Source of the DNA: Acidiphilium sp. 37-60-79
Lineage (GTDB): Bacteria > Pseudomonadota > Alphaproteobacteria > Acetobacterales > Acetobacteraceae
Reading direction: 5' to 3'
Assembly: GCA_002279355.1 (NCBI GenBank)
Contig: NCBV01000018.1
Coordinates: 1-54,099, forward strand
DNA: 54,099 nucleotides
Shown here: positions 8,898-17,689 of the stretch, piece after piece
Numbering within the stretch: position 1 is the first letter of the stretch
Layout: each line of letters starts with the position of its first letter
Position numbers and translations under genes: made by a program
The notes under the pieces: model-generated
Told to the model about the DNA's origin: nothing
Database searches by the model: none
What the model saw: the letters and a program-made list of their open reading frames with translations, nothing else

Positions 8898-10513
8898 TTT
8901 TTGCCACTCGAGCACCCGAGCCAACGCTGATCGGAGCCATTTTGGCGCATTCGCTGCGCCTTCCTGATGGTTTGATCGCCAAGGGAACCGCACTCACCGA
9001 AAACCATCTAACCGCAATTTCCGCTGCAAGCATACCTCATATCAGCGTCGCACTGTTAGAGGAGCGTGATATTCCCGAAGGCGAGGCGGCGCGCCGCTTG
9101 GGCATTATGCTCGCGGGCGTTGGGCTGCGGGCGGGCGGGCCGGTGCATGGTCGGGTCAATTTATTTGCCATTCATGCCGGCTTGCTCAGAATCGAGCATG
9201 AACGGATTACCACCCTGAACATGCTCGACGAGGCAATAACCCTCGCGACATTGCCGGACGCCACCCGCCTCGCCGATGGTGAGATGGTTGCGACACTCAA
9301 AATCATCCCCTTTGCTGTCGCTGAGGCAGTGTTAGACCGTGCGGTGGAGCATCTGGCTGGGTCAGCGGCGTTGCGCGTGCAACCGTTTCGCCCGTTGCAG
9401 GTCGGGTTGGTGCTAACACAATTGCCACACCTCAAAGATAGTGTGATTTCAGCAACAATTGCCGTCACCAAAGCGCGGGTGCAGGCGCGTGGCGGCATTT
9501 TGCTTGGTCCGCGCACCGTGGCGCATGAAACCGCTCCAATCGCGGTTGCCGTTCAACAATTGCTTACCGATGGCGCGGAACTCATGCTCATTGCTGGAGC
9601 GTCGGCGGTGACCGATCGTGGCGATGTTGCCCCGGGCGCCATCATGGCGGCAGGCGGAATAATCGAGCGGTTTGGTATGCCGGTCGACCCTGGTAATTTA
9701 CTCTGCTTTGGACGCATTGGCACTGTGCCCGCGATTGTGCTGCCCGGATGCGCACGCAGCCCGAAGCTCAATGGCATTGATTTTGTGCTTGATCGGATTT
9801 TTGCCGGCGAGAGCCTCGATTCCATGGCAATTGCGCGGATGGGCGTTGGTGGCTTGCTCAAAGATTTCGCCGCACGACCCGCCGGGCGACAGGTGCGCGA
9901 TCAGCCCCGCACGATGGCCAAAATCGCCGCGATTATTCTGGCGGCGGGGAAATCTTCGCGCGCGGCACCGCGGCACAAATTGTTAGCCAAACTGCCCGAC
10001 GGCCGCACGTTAATCGCAACGACGGTGGATCATGCGCTCGCTGCCGGTGTTAACCCAGTGATTGTCGTGACCGGTCACGCGGCTGCGTTGGTGCGCGAAA
10101 GCGTTCAGGGGCGCGATATTCGGCTGGTGCATGCCGCCGATTACCAGCTAGGCATGGCCGAGAGTTTAAAGGCCGGTATTGCCACTTTGCCCGATGACGT
10201 TGATGGCGCGATTATCTGCCTAGGCGATATGCCCTTGGTCGATGCGACGGCGTTACGCCAGATCATCGCGGCCTACGATCCCGATGAAGGCCGCGCGATT
10301 ATTGTGCCGACCCATCGCGGCAAGCGTGGCAATCCGGTGCTATGGGATCGTCGATTTTTTCCGTTGATGGCGGCACTCCAAGGAGATGAAGGTGCGCGCA
10401 GCTTATTTGCGCTCCATGGCGACGCAGTCGCTGAGGTAGCCATGGCGGATGATGCGGTGTTGCGCGATTTTGATACCATTGAAGCGTTAGACATATTGGA
10501 GCGCGGTGCATGA
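8894..10513 (+). CDS. Molybdopterin-binding / MobA-like nucleotidyltransferase fusion
   Basis: This 539-residue fusion has an N-terminal region with a molybdopterin-binding (MoCF-type) domain, roughly residues 165-330, containing LMLIAGASAVTDRGDVAPGA and VDPGNLLCFGRIG. The C-terminal NTP-transferase domain (about 340-535) starts IAAIILAAGKSSR and contains CLGDMPLVD. The second half resembles MocA/MobA cytidylyl- or guanylyltransferases that make the dinucleotide form of molybdenum cofactor; CO-dehydrogenase-type enzymes use the CMP form. The start codon is GTG at 8894 in a 4-base overlap, and the next gene begins in an ATGA overlap. Which nucleotide it uses is not visible. Confidence 0.85.
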   Translation: MIFATRAPEPTLIGAILAHSLRLPDGLIAKGTALTENHLTAISAASIPHISVALLEERDIPEGEAARRLGIMLAGVGLRAGGPVHGRVNLFAIHAGLLRIEHERITTLNMLDEAITLATLPDATRLADGEMVATLKIIPFAVAEAVLDRAVEHLAGSAALRVQPFRPLQVGLVLTQLPHLKDSVISATIAVTKARVQARGGILLGPRTVAHETAPIAVAVQQLLTDGAELMLIAGASAVTDRGDVAPGAIMAAGGIIERFGMPVDPGNLLCFGRIGTVPAIVLPGCARSPKLNGIDFVLDRIFAGESLDSMAIARMGVGGLLKDFAARPAGRQVRDQPRTMAKIAAIILAAGKSSRAAPRHKLLAKLPDGRTLIATTVDHALAAGVNPVIVVTGHAAALVRESVQGRDIRLVHAADYQLGMAESLKAGIATLPDDVDGAIICLGDMPLVDATALRQIIAAYDPDEGRAIIVPTHRGKRGNPVLWDRRFFPLMAALQGDEGARSLFALHGDAVAEVAMADDAVLRDFDTIEALDILERGA

Positions 10514-11460
10514 ATCATTTGGTGGTCACGCGAACATTGCCCGATGCCGTGATGGCACGGGTTTCAGCGCAATATAAGCCTATCATGCTGAACCAAAATG
10601 GTGCTTTTGCAATAGAAGCATTCTTGGCAGCCGCAGATGGGGTGGATGCGGCATTGGTCACACCCGCCGACCGGATTGATGCTGCGGTGATCGCGCGCAT
10701 CCCAGCTTCTGTGCGGGTGTTAGGGACATTCTCGGTCGGCACTGATCATATTGATCTGGAGGCCGCACGAGCGCGAGGTTTGCCGGTGGTCAATACGCCC
10801 GGTGTGCTTTCATTCGCGACCGCTGAATTGGCACTAACCCTGATGCTGATGGCGGCACGGCGCGCAAGCGAGGCGGAGCGGTTAGTGCGGGCGGGGGGTT
10901 GGAGTGGTTGGACGCCGGATTTCATGATGGGCCGCACGCTTGAAGGAAAGACGCTCGGTATTTTGGGCCTTGGCCGGATTGGTCTCGCCCTCGCTGCGAT
11001 GGCACGCGGACTATCGATGGGGGTGATTTATCATAATCGCCGCGAAGCTGAAAATGCCGCAGGGGCGGAGTTTATCATTGATGAAGCGGATTTTTTGCGA
11101 CGCTGCGATGTGCTCTCGATCCATTTACCCGGCGGCGAGGCGACGCGACATTGGCTGAACCAAGCGCGTATTGCGATGATCAAACCTGGCGCGATTGTGG
11201 TGAATACCGGGCGGGGCTCGACAATCGATGACGCAGCGCTGGTCGCCGCACTCCGCTCAGGACAGATTGCCGCGGCAGGGCTCGATGTTTTCGCGCACGA
11301 ACCTGCGGTGCCGGCCGCGTATTTGACGTTAGAAAACATTGTCTTGTTGCCGCATATTGGCAGTGCCACCCTGGAGACGAGGGTCGCGATGGGCATGCTC
11401 GCGTTGGATGGGATTGATGCGATGTTGGCAGGACGCGATCCGTCCAATCGCGTCGTCTGA
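10510..11460 (+). CDS. D-2-hydroxyacid dehydrogenase
   Basis: This 316-residue NAD(P)-dependent dehydrogenase of the D-isomer 2-hydroxyacid family has the nucleotide-binding motif GLGRIG at 153-158 and catalytic Arg235 (NTGRGS), Glu264 (FAHEP) and His282 (LLPHIGSAT). Relatives reduce glyoxylate, hydroxypyruvate or other 2-keto acids; the exact substrate cannot be read. It is translationally coupled to the molybdenum-cofactor gene by an ATGA overlap, an unusual partner for a cox maturation operon. A hairpin at 11477-11496 follows the stop. Confidence 0.88.
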   Translation: MNHLVVTRTLPDAVMARVSAQYKPIMLNQNGAFAIEAFLAAADGVDAALVTPADRIDAAVIARIPASVRVLGTFSVGTDHIDLEAARARGLPVVNTPGVLSFATAELALTLMLMAARRASEAERLVRAGGWSGWTPDFMMGRTLEGKTLGILGLGRIGLALAAMARGLSMGVIYHNRREAENAAGAEFIIDEADFLRRCDVLSIHLPGGEATRHWLNQARIAMIKPGAIVVNTGRGSTIDDAALVAALRSGQIAAAGLDVFAHEPAVPAAYLTLENIVLLPHIGSATLETRVAMGMLALDGIDAMLAGRDPSNRVV

Positions 11461-11476
11461 TCGGGTACGGTCGCCG

Positions 11477-11496
11477 AGAGCATCATGCGATGCTCT
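11477..11496. terminator. Hairpin between convergent genes
   Basis: AGAGCATC and GATGCTCT form a perfect 8-bp stem with a 4-base loop (ATGC), midway between the stop of the 2-hydroxyacid dehydrogenase and the stop of the patatin gene. No T-run follows on either strand, so it is a plausible but not classical bidirectional terminator. Confidence 0.45.
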
Positions 11497-11520
11497 ACTC
11501 AGCGATTGACGTTTCGACGC

Positions 11521-12372
11521 TTATGCGGGTTGCACACCATTGAAGCGAGCGAGCGCGTCTTTGGCTGCTTGGTAACCAGATTCAATCAGCGCTTCACGCG
11601 TTTTCACCGTGATATTGACATCAAAAATTGGAATATCTTTACATTCGGCATAGGCAATAGCCGTGCCCTTGGTTGCCGTACCATTCAGCACATGCTCGTT
11701 GTTTGCCAGGAACAATATTTCAATATCGCGCACCAGCAAGCCGAGCAGGCTCGGCACCCGCTCAATCGGACGGGCGCGGCCACCGACCATCACCGCGAGC
11801 TTGTTGGGCGTCGTTAGCATGTCCACCGGGATGTCATCATAGAGCCCGCCATCCTGCAGGTAGTTATTGTTATGAAAAACCGGTGGAAACACCAACGGAA
11901 ATGCCGCCGAAGCAAACGCGGCCTCTCGGAGCGGGATGGCGGGAGTTGTGTGCGTGCTCCAGATTTGGCTCGATTCGGTGTTGAGGTTGGATGCCAGCAA
12001 GGTGCAGGGAATGCCTGTTTGCCCGAACGTTTTATCGCCAAGTGTCTTGGTGAGCCACGCGCGAAACGGCGCTGGATTAACCAGCCCTTTGGTTAAAAAC
12101 AGCCGGATGAGCGCAATCGGGCTGGCACTGATCGGCACTAGAGAGCGGAAATCAGCGGTGAGATAGAGGCTGCGCATCGCCTCGAGGCGCATGCCAGCGG
12201 CATAGCAGGCCGCGATAATTGCTCCCCCGCTGGTGCCGGCGATATCGGCGATTTCGATGTTAGCATCGGCAACCGCCTGCAGCGCGCCGATATGCGCGCC
12301 GAGCAACAGGCCAGAGCCTGATAGCGCCACGCCGATCAGCGCTTTATCCGGGGCGGCGCCGGGATCAGGCAT
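11521..12372 (-). CDS. Patatin-like phospholipase
   Basis: This 283-residue patatin-family acyl hydrolase has a Gly-rich oxyanion segment GVALSGSGLLLGAHIG (14-29), the nucleophile elbow GTSGG with Ser48, and the catalytic Asp174 in DGGLYDD, the Ser-Asp dyad of the family. No signal peptide is visible, so it probably acts on cytoplasmic or membrane lipids. The ATG at 12372 lies in an 8-base overlap (ATGCCTGA) with the stop of the upstream SDR gene, which argues for coupled translation; an in-frame ATG at 12396 is the alternative. Confidence 0.85.
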   Translation of the reverse strand: MPDPGAAPDKALIGVALSGSGLLLGAHIGALQAVADANIEIADIAGTSGGAIIAACYAAGMRLEAMRSLYLTADFRSLVPISASPIALIRLFLTKGLVNPAPFRAWLTKTLGDKTFGQTGIPCTLLASNLNTESSQIWSTHTTPAIPLREAAFASAAFPLVFPPVFHNNNYLQDGGLYDDIPVDMLTTPNKLAVMVGGRARPIERVPSLLGLLVRDIEILFLANNEHVLNGTATKGTAIAYAECKDIPIFDVNITVKTREALIESGYQAAKDALARFNGVQPA

Positions 12373-13120
12373 AGGCGCCGAGCAATTGCCCGCCATCCAC
12401 GCAGATATTCTGACCGGTCACCCAGCGCGCGGCGGGAGACGCGAGAAACAAGGCGACCTCGGCTACTTCTTCGGCGGTGCCAAAACGGCCAAAGGGGATC
12501 GAGGCGAGGGTGGCGGCGTAGAGAGCGGGATTATCGTGCTTGCGTTGGTCCCAGACGCCGCCAGGGAACTCGATTGCGCCCGGCGAAATTGCGTTCACCC
12601 GAATCCGCTGCCGCGATAACATTCTGGCCTGGGTGGTGGTGTATTGAATGACCGCGGCCTTGGCCGCGGCATAAGGGCCGCTGCGGTTTGAGGCGCGCAG
12701 GCCGGAAATTGAGGCGACGTTGATAATGGAAGGATAATCGGAGGTTTCCAGAAAGCTATTGGCAATTTTGCTGGCGCGCACAATGGCCATGACATCAACG
12801 TTGAATGATGCATCCCAGCCGGTTTCATCATCGGTCATGCCAAAGCCGGATGCGTTATTCACGAGCACGTCAATGCCACCGAGTGCGCCTGCGGCTTCGG
12901 GGATGAAGGCGGCGATTTGCTGCGCATCGGCCAAATCGCACGGGGCGGCGAAAATATTGGTATGGTGCTCGGTGAGGGATTTGCGCGCGGCCTCAAGCCC
13001 CTCGGCGCCGCGGGCGCAAATAGCGATATCAGCACCGCGTGCGGCAAAGCCATGGGCGATCGCAAGGCCAATGCCGCGACTACCGCCCATGACAATAATT
13101 TTCTGGCCTTTGAAGTTCAT
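12365..13120 (-). CDS. SDR-family oxidoreductase
   Basis: This 251-residue short-chain dehydrogenase has the cofactor motif GGSRGIG at 12-18, NNASG near 88, Ser137 and the catalytic YAAAK with Tyr150 and Lys154. It ends with the typical WVTGQNICVDGGQLLGAYA tail of FabG-like SDRs. The frame is open further upstream, but GGAGGAAAG directly before ATG 13120 fixes the start. The substrate is unknown. It lies between the OYE gene (32 bases upstream) and the patatin gene (8-base overlap), so the three probably share a transcript. Confidence 0.87.
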   Translation of the reverse strand: MNFKGQKIIVMGGSRGIGLAIAHGFAARGADIAICARGAEGLEAARKSLTEHHTNIFAAPCDLADAQQIAAFIPEAAGALGGIDVLVNNASGFGMTDDETGWDASFNVDVMAIVRASKIANSFLETSDYPSIINVASISGLRASNRSGPYAAAKAAVIQYTTTQARMLSRQRIRVNAISPGAIEFPGGVWDQRKHDNPALYAATLASIPFGRFGTAEEVAEVALFLASPAARWVTGQNICVDGGQLLGAYA

Positions 13121-13151
13121 CTTTCCTCCGATGCGGCCAGAACGAGGCCGG

Positions 13152-14216
13152 TTATGCGGCTTTCTGTGCCGTTGGATAGTCAGTATAGCCCTCAGTGCCG
13201 CCTTGGTAAAAGCCAATTTTGTTCGGCGGATTGAGCGGTAGGCCCTCGGCAAAACGCTCGACCAAATCCGGATTGGCGATATAGAGCTTGCCGAACGCCA
13301 CCGCATCGGCCGCGCCGGCTGCGATGATCGCCTCGGCACTCGCCTGATCGAACCCTTCATTGGCAATATACACGCCGCCGAATAGCGATTTTAGCTGCGG
13401 GCCAATCGAGTCCGCTGCTTTATGTTCGCGCGCGCAGATGAACGCGATTTTGCGCGCACCGAGTTGGCGCGCGACGTAGCCAAATGTTGCCAGCTTGTCG
13501 GAATCGCCCATGCTGTGGGCATCGCTGCGCGGCGCGAGATGCATGCCCACGCGATCGGCCCCCCACACGCTGATCGCCGCATCGGTCGCTTCCAACATCA
13601 GGCGCGCGCGATTTTCCACCGAACCGCCATATTCATCATCGCGCTGATTGGTCGAATCTTGCAGAAACTGATCGAGCAAATAGCCATTGGCACCGTGCAG
13701 CTCCACGCCATCGAAGCCGGCGCGCTGCGCGTTTTCGGCGGCACGGCGATAGGCCGCGACGATTCCAGGGATTTCTGCACGATCCAACGCACGCGGCGTG
13801 ACATAGGGTTTTTCCGGACGCACGAGACTAACATGGCCGGACGCGGCAATCGCACTCGGCGCGACCGGTAAGGCGCCATCCAGAAACATCGGATCTGAAA
13901 TCCGCCCGACATGCCAAAGCTGCGCCAGAATTAACCCGCCTTCGCGGTGCACGGCCTCGGTGATCAGCCGCCAACCAGCGACTTGCTCCTCAGACCACAG
14001 GCCCGGGGTTGCGGCATAGCCGACACCCATCGGTGTGACCGAGGTTGCTTCTGACAAGATCATCCCGGACGAGGCGCGTTGGGCGTAATACTCGGCCATT
14101 GTTTCGTTAGGAATACGAACATCGCCCGCCCGCGCACGGGTCAGCGGCGCCATAATAATACGGTTGCGCAGGGTAAAGGCTCCGGCGCGCAGCGGCAGAA
14201 ACAAATTCGACATCAT
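13152..14216 (-). CDS. Old Yellow Enzyme family alkene reductase
   Basis: This 354-residue FMN-dependent ene-reductase has the family motifs APLTRARAGD, ILAQLWHVGRI, the substrate/FMN-binding GVELHGANGYLLDQFLQ, and QRDDEYGGSVENR. The family reduces activated C=C bonds, nitro compounds and nitrate esters with NAD(P)H. Two adjacent ATG codons (14216 and 14213) follow a GAGAG sequence; either could be used. It starts 20 bases after the gltA stop on the same strand, so it may be read from the gltA promoter. Confidence 0.9.
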   Translation of the reverse strand: MMSNLFLPLRAGAFTLRNRIIMAPLTRARAGDVRIPNETMAEYYAQRASSGMILSEATSVTPMGVGYAATPGLWSEEQVAGWRLITEAVHREGGLILAQLWHVGRISDPMFLDGALPVAPSAIAASGHVSLVRPEKPYVTPRALDRAEIPGIVAAYRRAAENAQRAGFDGVELHGANGYLLDQFLQDSTNQRDDEYGGSVENRARLMLEATDAAISVWGADRVGMHLAPRSDAHSMGDSDKLATFGYVARQLGARKIAFICAREHKAADSIGPQLKSLFGGVYIANEGFDQASAEAIIAAGAADAVAFGKLYIANPDLVERFAEGLPLNPPNKIGFYQGGTEGYTDYPTAQKAA

Positions 14217-14236
14217 TCTCTCGTTTTCCGTTGGAG

Positions 14237-15541
14237 TTAGCGGGCCGCGATATCGATATAATCGCGTTGCGCGGCGCCGGTATAGAGCTGGCGCGGACGG
14301 CCGATGCGCTGCAGCGGGTCTTCGATCATTTCCATCCATTGGCTGATCCAGCCGGTCGTGCGCGCCATGGCAAATAGCGGGGTGAACATGGTGGTGGGGA
14401 AGCCCATCGCTTTCAGGATGATTCCCGAGTAAAAATCGACATTCGGATACAGCTTCCGGCTGACGAAATAATCATCATTGAGGGCGATTTTTTCGAGCTC
14501 GATTGCCAAATCCAACAGCGGATCTTTGACGCCCAACTCGCCGAGCACCTCATAGCAGGTGCGCTGCATGATTTTCGCACGCGGATCGAAGTTTTTATAA
14601 ACCCGATGACCAAAGCCCATCAGCTTGGTATGACTGTTTTTGTCTTTAACTTCAGCGATGAAAGCCGGAATTTTGCTTTTATCGCCAATTTCTTCGAGCA
14701 TTTTCAACACCGCTTCGTTGGCACCGCCATGGGCAGGCCCCCAGAGTGCCGCGATGCCCGAAGCGATGCAGGCGAACGGGTTGGCGCCGGTCGAGCCGGC
14801 GAGACGGACGGTTGAGGTCGACGCGTTCTGCTCATGATCGGCATGCAGGATCATGATCAGATCCATCGCGCGTTCCAGGATCGGGTTTTTCCGGTAGGAT
14901 TCGGGCGGCACTGCATTCATCATATACAGAAAATTTTCCGCATAAGAGAGATCGTTGCGCGGATACATGAAGGGCTGGCCCACCGAATATTTATAGGCCC
15001 AGGCGGTGATGGTGGGGATTTTGGCGATCAGGCGATAAGCGCTGATTTCGCGCTCGCGCGGGTCGTTGATATTGACGCTTTCGGGATAGAAGGCCGACAT
15101 CGCGCCGACCACGCCGCACAGCACCGCCATCGGGTGGGCATCGCGGCGGAAACCTTCCCAAAAGCGGCGGATTTGCTCGTGGAGCATGGTGTGATGGGTG
15201 ATGCCCTTGGAAAATGTCTCGAACTGTCCATTGTTCGGCAATTCGCCATACATGAGCAAGTAGGCCACTTCGAGGAAGGTCGATTTTTCCGCGAGCTGCT
15301 CAATCGGGTAGCCGCGATACAGCAACACGCCGGCATCGCCATCGATATAGGTGATTTTGCTCTCGCAGGAGGCGGTTTCGCCATAGCCGGGGTCGAAGGT
15401 GAAAATGCCGAGATCGGCCTGGATCTTACGAATATCAGCTACTTGCGGCCCGAGCGTGCCCGACAAGAGCTTGAGCTGGGTGGATCGGTTCGATCCGGAA
15501 AGGGTGAGCGTGGCGTGATCGGCGTTGTTGATCTTGTCCAT
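14237..15541 (-). CDS. gltA: Citrate synthase
   Basis: This 434-residue hexameric-type citrate synthase condenses oxaloacetate and acetyl-CoA at the entry to the TCA cycle. Recognisable segments are the N-terminal [53 protein letters not shown], the catalytic-His region [29 protein letters not shown], and the catalytic-Asp segment [21 protein letters not shown] precedes the ATG at 15541 with 6-base spacing. The length is normal for the family. Confidence 0.96.
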   Translation of the reverse strand: MDKINNADHATLTLSGSNRSTQLKLLSGTLGPQVADIRKIQADLGIFTFDPGYGETASCESKITYIDGDAGVLLYRGYPIEQLAEKSTFLEVAYLLMYGELPNNGQFETFSKGITHHTMLHEQIRRFWEGFRRDAHPMAVLCGVVGAMSAFYPESVNINDPREREISAYRLIAKIPTITAWAYKYSVGQPFMYPRNDLSYAENFLYMMNAVPPESYRKNPILERAMDLIMILHADHEQNASTSTVRLAGSTGANPFACIASGIAALWGPAHGGANEAVLKMLEEIGDKSKIPAFIAEVKDKNSHTKLMGFGHRVYKNFDPRAKIMQRTCYEVLGELGVKDPLLDLAIELEKIALNDDYFVSRKLYPNVDFYSGIILKAMGFPTTMFTPLFAMARTTGWISQWMEMIEDPLQRIGRPRQLYTGAAQRDYIDIAAR

Positions 15542-15647
15542 GGGTAATCCCCTGTTCGAGCATGGCACCGGGGCTGGCCCGGGCGTCTGGCGGCAAGATA
15601 GGCCTGAACCCGCTATCGGCGCAACCTTCGCGGATGCAGCATAGGTT

Positions 15648-16151
15648 TTATACCGGATCAATCACCCTTTGCAGCCGCGTGGTCGCGGGGCTGATCTCGC
15701 GCCAAGGGGTCAGGACCAAAAATTCTGCAACACGCATGGTGGGAAAACCCTCATTGAGCCGGGCTTTCGCCTCGCTTTCCGGCCCGCGCGCGGCAAGGCT
15801 CCAGGCCAGTTCGCCGATGCCCGGATTATGACCGACAATCAACACACTGCGCGCGGTTTCCCGCAGGCCGCCGAGCATATCGAGCAAGCGGGCCAGCGGC
15901 GCCATATAGAGGCTATCGACCATGTCGATATTCGCACCATTGTCCCAGGCCAGCACCGCCTCAAGCGTTTCGCGGGTGCGTCGCGCCGATGATACGAGAA
16001 CCACATCCGGCTCAACCCCGAGAGATTGCAATTTGCGCCGCATGGTGGCGCCCGCGATCAGGCCGGACGGCGCCAGCGCACGATCGAAATCGGGTAAATC
16101 CGGGCGGGCGCGTTCGGCTTTCGCGTGGCGCATCAAGAGCAGCTGGTGCAT
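15648..16151 (-). CDS. SixA-type histidine phosphatase
   Basis: This 167-residue histidine-phosphatase-superfamily protein carries the RHAKA motif ([15 protein letters not shown]) and the second catalytic histidine in [15 protein letters not shown], with [13 protein letters not shown] between. It matches the short SixA branch, known as phosphohistidine phosphatases acting on phosphorelay or PTS proteins; the target here is unknown. It is divergent from the SDR-photolyase operon across 99 bases. Confidence 0.87.
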   Translation of the reverse strand: MHQLLLMRHAKAERARPDLPDFDRALAPSGLIAGATMRRKLQSLGVEPDVVLVSSARRTRETLEAVLAWDNGANIDMVDSLYMAPLARLLDMLGGLRETARSVLIVGHNPGIGELAWSLAARGPESEAKARLNEGFPTMRVAEFLVLTPWREISPATTRLQRVIDPV

Positions 16152-16250
16152 CGTGTTGGTGTAATCCGAGTGACAAAGACTGTGTATGCCCGGTCTGGCC
16201 CTCGCGATCCAGCCGGTACACCCTATTTATCATGGATCAAGGAGTGAGAC

Positions 16251-16970
16251 ATGAATGATCCGATGATTATTGTGGGTGCGACGGGGGCGATTGGCAGTGC
16301 ATTGGCACGGCGGCTCGCGGCGGCGGGGCAGAGTTTGCATTTGATCGCGCGCGACGGTGCCGCGTTGGCGCCGCTCGCGGGCAGTCTCGGGGCGAGCTTT
16401 CAGGTCGCGGATGTGCTGGATGATGCGGCGCTGCAATCAGCCGTCGCGGCGGCGGGACCCCGTGTGGCGGGATTGGCCTATTGTGTTGGTTCGATTGTGA
16501 TGAAGCCGCTCAAGCGCGCCAGTGTGGCGGATTTTGCCGACGCCTATGCGCTGAATGTGATTGGCGCTGCCCGAGCGGTGGCGGCGGCCGAGGCTGGTTT
16601 GCGCGCCGCCGACGGGAGTGTTGTGTTGTTTTCCTCGGTCGCCGCGCAAGCAGGATTTCCCAATCATACGGTGATCGGCGCGGCGAAGGCCGGCGTCGAA
16701 GGGCTGAGCGTGGCACTCGCTGCCGAATTGGCGCCGGTGCGGGTGAATTGCATTGCGCCCAGCCTCACCCGTAGCAAAATTGCAGCGCCAATGACCGAGA
16801 ACCAAGCGATGGCCAAGGCGATTGCCGCACAGCACCCGATCGCCCGGCTCGGCGAACCGGATGACACGGCCGCCCTTGCGGAATTTTTGCTCTCAGGCCA
16901 AGCGGGGTGGATCACTGGTCAGGTGATTGGCGTTGATGGCGGGCGTTCACGCCTGCGCAGTAAAGGTTAG
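16251..16970 (+). CDS. Atypical SDR lacking the catalytic tyrosine
   Basis: This 239-residue SDR fold has an intact cofactor motif GATGAIG (9-15), Asn102, Ser129 and Lys146, and a FabG-like tail GQAGWITGQVIGVDGG. The YxxxK motif reads I142-GAA-K146, so the catalytic tyrosine is replaced by isoleucine; a histidine (139) lies three residues earlier. It is therefore either a divergent enzyme or a non-catalytic binding protein. AAGGAG precedes the ATG. It heads the photolyase operon, 33 bases before the DUF6134 gene. Confidence 0.85.
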   Translation: MNDPMIIVGATGAIGSALARRLAAAGQSLHLIARDGAALAPLAGSLGASFQVADVLDDAALQSAVAAAGPRVAGLAYCVGSIVMKPLKRASVADFADAYALNVIGAARAVAAAEAGLRAADGSVVLFSSVAAQAGFPNHTVIGAAKAGVEGLSVALAAELAPVRVNCIAPSLTRSKIAAPMTENQAMAKAIAAQHPIARLGEPDDTAALAEFLLSGQAGWITGQVIGVDGGRSRLRSKG

Positions 16971-17003
16971 TCTGGAATCACGCTTGATTGAACAGGAGAA
17001 CAG

Positions 17004-17687
17004 ATGATGATGGATCGCCGCCGATTTATTGCGTCGAGTACCGCCCTGTTACCACTCTCCACATGTGCAGGCCGGGCGATGGCCGCGGATGCGGAACATT
17101 CGGCGCTCCCCGTGCCTGCCTCCAATCGTCTCTCGTTCGCCGTGTTTCGTAACGGCACGCGCATCGGCACGCAAACACTGCGCTTCACGAACACCGGCGC
17201 GAACTTACGCGTTGATAATCAGGTTGGCCTGCAGGTGAAATTGCTGGATGTGGTGGTGTTCAACTATCAGGCGGCGATTACCGAACATTGGGCGCACGGT
17301 GCCTTTGCCTCGGCGCACAGCACGATCAACGCCAATGGCACGTTGCATCGGGTTCAGGTTGAGCGGCGCTCCGGCGCTGTTGCGATCAGCGGCAACCGGA
17401 TCAAATCCTATACGGCCCCCGCTAACGCCCTGCCGCTCACCTATTGGAACAAGGCGTTGCTGCAAGGCCCGATGATTAACATGCAAACCGGAAAAACCGA
17501 CCACCCGACCATCAATGATCTGGGTTGGTTTGCCCTCCCCACCCTGCCCTCCGGCACGGTGCGCGCCCAGGCTTATAAATTATCCGGCTCGCTGCATTTG
17601 ACCATCTATTATGATCAGAATAATCGCTGGCAGGGCCTCGCTTTCGATCATAGTGGGCATATCACCTACGAACCAATTTTGAGCTGA
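17004..17687 (+). CDS. DUF6134-family exported protein with Tat signal
   Basis: This 227-residue protein has a twin-arginine signal (RRRFIASS, then a hydrophobic stretch ending about residue 28) and a mature beta-rich domain beginning RLSFAVFRNGTRIGTQTLRF, which I recognise as the DUF6134 type. Its function is unknown. It lies 2 bases before the photolyase gene, so an exported companion protein is encoded with a DNA-repair flavoprotein. AGGAG precedes the ATG triplet at 17004. Confidence 0.75.
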   Translation: MMMDRRRFIASSTALLPLSTCAGRAMAADAEHSALPVPASNRLSFAVFRNGTRIGTQTLRFTNTGANLRVDNQVGLQVKLLDVVVFNYQAAITEHWAHGAFASAHSTINANGTLHRVQVERRSGAVAISGNRIKSYTAPANALPLTYWNKALLQGPMINMQTGKTDHPTINDLGWFALPTLPSGTVRAQAYKLSGSLHLTIYYDQNNRWQGLAFDHSGHITYEPILS

Positions 17688-17689
17688 GC

